From an uncultured Saprospiraceae bacterium (GTDB lineage: Bacteria > Bacteroidota > Bacteroidia > Chitinophagales > Saprospiraceae): 7,832 nt of DNA. The DNA lies in NCBI GenBank assembly GCA_937967535.1, contig CALCMV010000380.1, forward strand, positions 1 to 7,832, written 5' to 3'. The notes beneath the pieces are model-generated. The model was not told where the DNA came from and made no database searches. It saw nothing but the letters and a program-made list of their open reading frames with translations. This document shows, piece by piece, positions 6,795 to 7,832 of this stretch. Each line of letters begins with the position of its first letter. The stretch's first letter is position 1. The translations under genes were made by a program, and so were the position numbers.

Positions 6795-6913
6795 CTAATA
6801 AGTACCTCAAAATAAAGATATTTAAAATACGTCCGGTAATTCCGGTACAAAGATGGTTTCATTTGGTTTTGGGCCCTTATTCATCTCGTATGAATAGGGG
6901 CTTTTTCTTTTTT
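6795..6913 (+). ncRNA. possible small RNA between promoter and terminator
   Basis: If the promoter at 6759-6788 is used, a transcript of about 115-120 bases would run to the terminator T-tract. The interval has a CCGG-TAATT-CCGG hairpin (6833-6845) and a competing pair GTACC (6802-6806) with GGTAC (6844-6848). I do not recognise a known RNA family. The alternative is that this is simply the 3' untranslated region of the xrtH pair. Confidence 0.22.
6873..6913 (+). terminator. intrinsic terminator of the xrtH pair
   Basis: A 12-pair stem joins 6873-6884 (GCCCTTATTCAT) to 6890-6901 (ATGAATAGGGGC) with one G-U wobble and the loop CTCGT. It is followed by TTTTT C TTTTTT (6902-6913). It lies about 128 bases after the stop at 6745 and faces the oppositely oriented terminator at 6986-7019. 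Confidence 0.88.
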
Positions 6914-6985
6914 AGTATTATTTTGAAAATAATATTGACCTTTCGACGAACTAATTCCATTTTCAATAATCCATGTCATACTCAT

Positions 6986-7019
6986 AAAAAAAGCCCCTCC
7001 AAAAACTTTGGAAGGGCTT
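6986..7019 (-). terminator. intrinsic terminator of the EGF-like lipoprotein gene
   Basis: On the minus strand, AAGCCCTTCCAAA (7019-7007) pairs with TTTGGAGGGGCTT (7003-6991). This gives 13 pairs with one U-G wobble and a three-base loop, which may open to five. The stem's two terminal T residues and the five after them make a run of seven (6992-6986). It begins 25 bases past the stop codon at 7047-7045. Confidence 0.87.
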
Positions 7020-7044
7020 AATTCGACAGGTATAAAATATGTTT

Positions 7045-7620
7045 TTATTGCGGAAAATAAGCCTGCACACAATTATCTATAAATGCAGGGTCAAAGGGGT
7101 CGAGTGTCGTATCGGTAATCGAGTATTCCAGAGTAATGACAGTGGTTGCAGGGTCATAAGTACCCGTACCGGAAATTTCAAAACCTTCGAGTAATGGCGC
7201 ATCGAAGCGTTGATTTTCGATGAGCAAAGAAAAAACACCACCAATATTGCTGACCGAAGCCAAAGCAGTAGCATCTTCGGCAGTAACATCATCAAAAGAA
7301 GCAAAATTATACACATTGCTGATGGTGATGAACTGTACGCCCTCCAAAGACTCATTGATACTTGATGTATAAGTATCGGTAAAATCAGGGTCGCTATCAC
7401 AAATCTCTTCTACATCATACACGCCCGTAAAAAGACTTCTAATCACGATATTACAGTCTGCACCGTCATATCCGGCATCGCATACACAAGTTCCTTCAAA
7501 GCAAGTACCATTGATACCGCAATCTACATTAGCACAAGGGTCTGTATCACAAGATTGTATAGTTAATACGCCCAATGCGGCAATTGCGATGATAAGAGTT
7601 CTTAAAAAATAATTTTTCAT
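7045..7620 (-). CDS. EGF-like domain lipoprotein, unknown function
   Basis: The product is 191 residues. Residues 1-23 are a lipoprotein signal peptide ending in LTIQSC, so Cys24 is the probable lipidated residue. Asp residues at +2 and +4 after it (CDTDP) may favour surface export in Bacteroidota, which is inference. Residues 29-56 match an EGF-like module with six cysteines spaced C-x4-C-x5-C-x4-C-x-C-x8-C. Residues 63-191 are beta-rich, beginning FTGVYDVEEIC and ending with a Cys near the C-terminus (C184). C74 and C184 could form a disulfide, and the layout resembles small lipocalin-like or beta-barrel lipoprotein domains. The start is the ATG at 7620-7618, which gives a complete signal peptide. 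It is convergent with the exosortase locus, and no functional link is shown. I am confident of the lipoprotein and EGF-like calls and not of the C-terminal fold. Confidence 0.87.
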   Translation of the reverse strand: MKNYFLRTLIIAIAALGVLTIQSCDTDPCANVDCGINGTCFEGTCVCDAGYDGADCNIVIRSLFTGVYDVEEICDSDPDFTDTYTSSINESLEGVQFITISNVYNFASFDDVTAEDATALASVSNIGGVFSLLIENQRFDAPLLEGFEISGTGTYDPATTVITLEYSITDTTLDPFDPAFIDNCVQAYFPQ

Positions 7621-7663
7621 GCTGCTATGGTTTTATATTTTAAAAAAAATTCGATAAGTTAGC

Positions 7664-7671
7664 CAAAACTA
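7664..7671 (-). promoter_or_regulatory. candidate -7 element for the EGF-like lipoprotein gene
   Basis: The minus strand reads TAGTTTTG here, an exact match to TAnnTTTG. Transcription would start near 7657, giving a leader of about 37 bases before the ATG at 7620. No TTG is found at the expected -33 position, which lowers confidence. Confidence 0.4.
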
Positions 7672-7716
7672 AGAGCATGTTTAAAGGCTACCCGTTTAAG
7701 TTTGCTTGCGGGATAG

Positions 7717-7801
7717 TACTCGTCTGACGAAGGTTTTTGTGAAATGTAGTGATTTGTCTCATAAAATATTCGCTTGAATAAAGAGATTCGTCTGACGAGT
7801 A
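7717..7801. repeat. inverted repeat built on TCGTCTGACGA
   Basis: TACTCGTCTGACGAA (7717-7731) and TTCGTCTGACGAGTA (7787-7801) are inverted copies, identical except at the central base, separated by 55 bases. Each contains the odd-length palindrome TCGTC-T-GACGA. A direct repeat TATTCGCTT occurs at 7767-7775 and 7800-7808. The 212 bases from 7621 to the right edge hold no gene that I can see. It may be a small dispersed non-coding element, an operator pair, or part of a larger structure past the edge. Confidence 0.5.
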
Positions 7802-7832
7802 TTCGCTTTAGGCAAAGTTAAATGGCTAGCCT

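Noticed and set aside
6853..6897. 14-codon plus-strand frame ending in a terminator stem (leader-peptide look)
   Set aside because: No gene follows on the same strand, so an attenuation role has no target. It has no run of one regulatory amino acid.
6881..7072. 63-codon minus-strand frame in the convergent gap
   Set aside because: It runs through both terminator hairpins and overlaps the end of the lipoprotein gene. It has no start context or recognisable motif.

Overview
The window looks like a chromosomal segment of a Bacteroidota bacterium, probably in or near the Saprospiraceae. This rests on AT-rich intergenic DNA, candidate promoters of the Bacteroidota type (TTTG / TAnnTTTG), little Shine-Dalgarno signal, and a giant secreted protein built from CDDGDxxT and GCTDxxACNFD modules of the sort common in marine Bacteroidota. 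The placement is from pattern recognition, not from a search.

Layout. The left edge (1-213, minus) is the N-terminal part of a HerA/YjgR-like (DUF853) ATPase. A 467-base AT-rich gap follows. Next come two plus-strand genes separated by 30 bases: a 155-residue membrane-anchored protein of unknown function (681-1148) and a 1406-residue secreted, cysteine-rich, repeat-rich protein (1179-5399). The latter ends in an IPTLxxWG-type sorting signal. A strong intrinsic terminator separates it from an overlapping gene pair: exosortase H (xrtH, 5485-6108) and a 215-residue multi-pass membrane protein (6098-6745). A possible promoter plus terminator bracket a short non-coding interval (about 6795-6913). 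A converging minus-strand gene (7045-7620, own terminator) encodes an EGF-like lipoprotein. The right edge is non-coding and carries an inverted repeat.

How it fits together. The centre of the window reads as a compact exosortase locus. The large protein has a Sec signal peptide and a C-terminal motif-TM-tail signal (IPTVGEWG at residues 1373-1380). XrtH has the expected Cys/Arg/His triad (C115, R156, H175) and is the known processing enzyme for this signal class. The overlapping small membrane protein is a probable partner of XrtH, and the 155-residue anchored protein may be a further accessory. The enzyme-signal pairing is established knowledge; the roles of the two small membrane proteins are inference and are the least described part of the locus.

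The large protein shows near-identical tandem repeats whose differences in at least one pair are all synonymous, and cysteines that appear and disappear in pairs. Both suggest a selected, disulfide-stabilised extracellular stalk.
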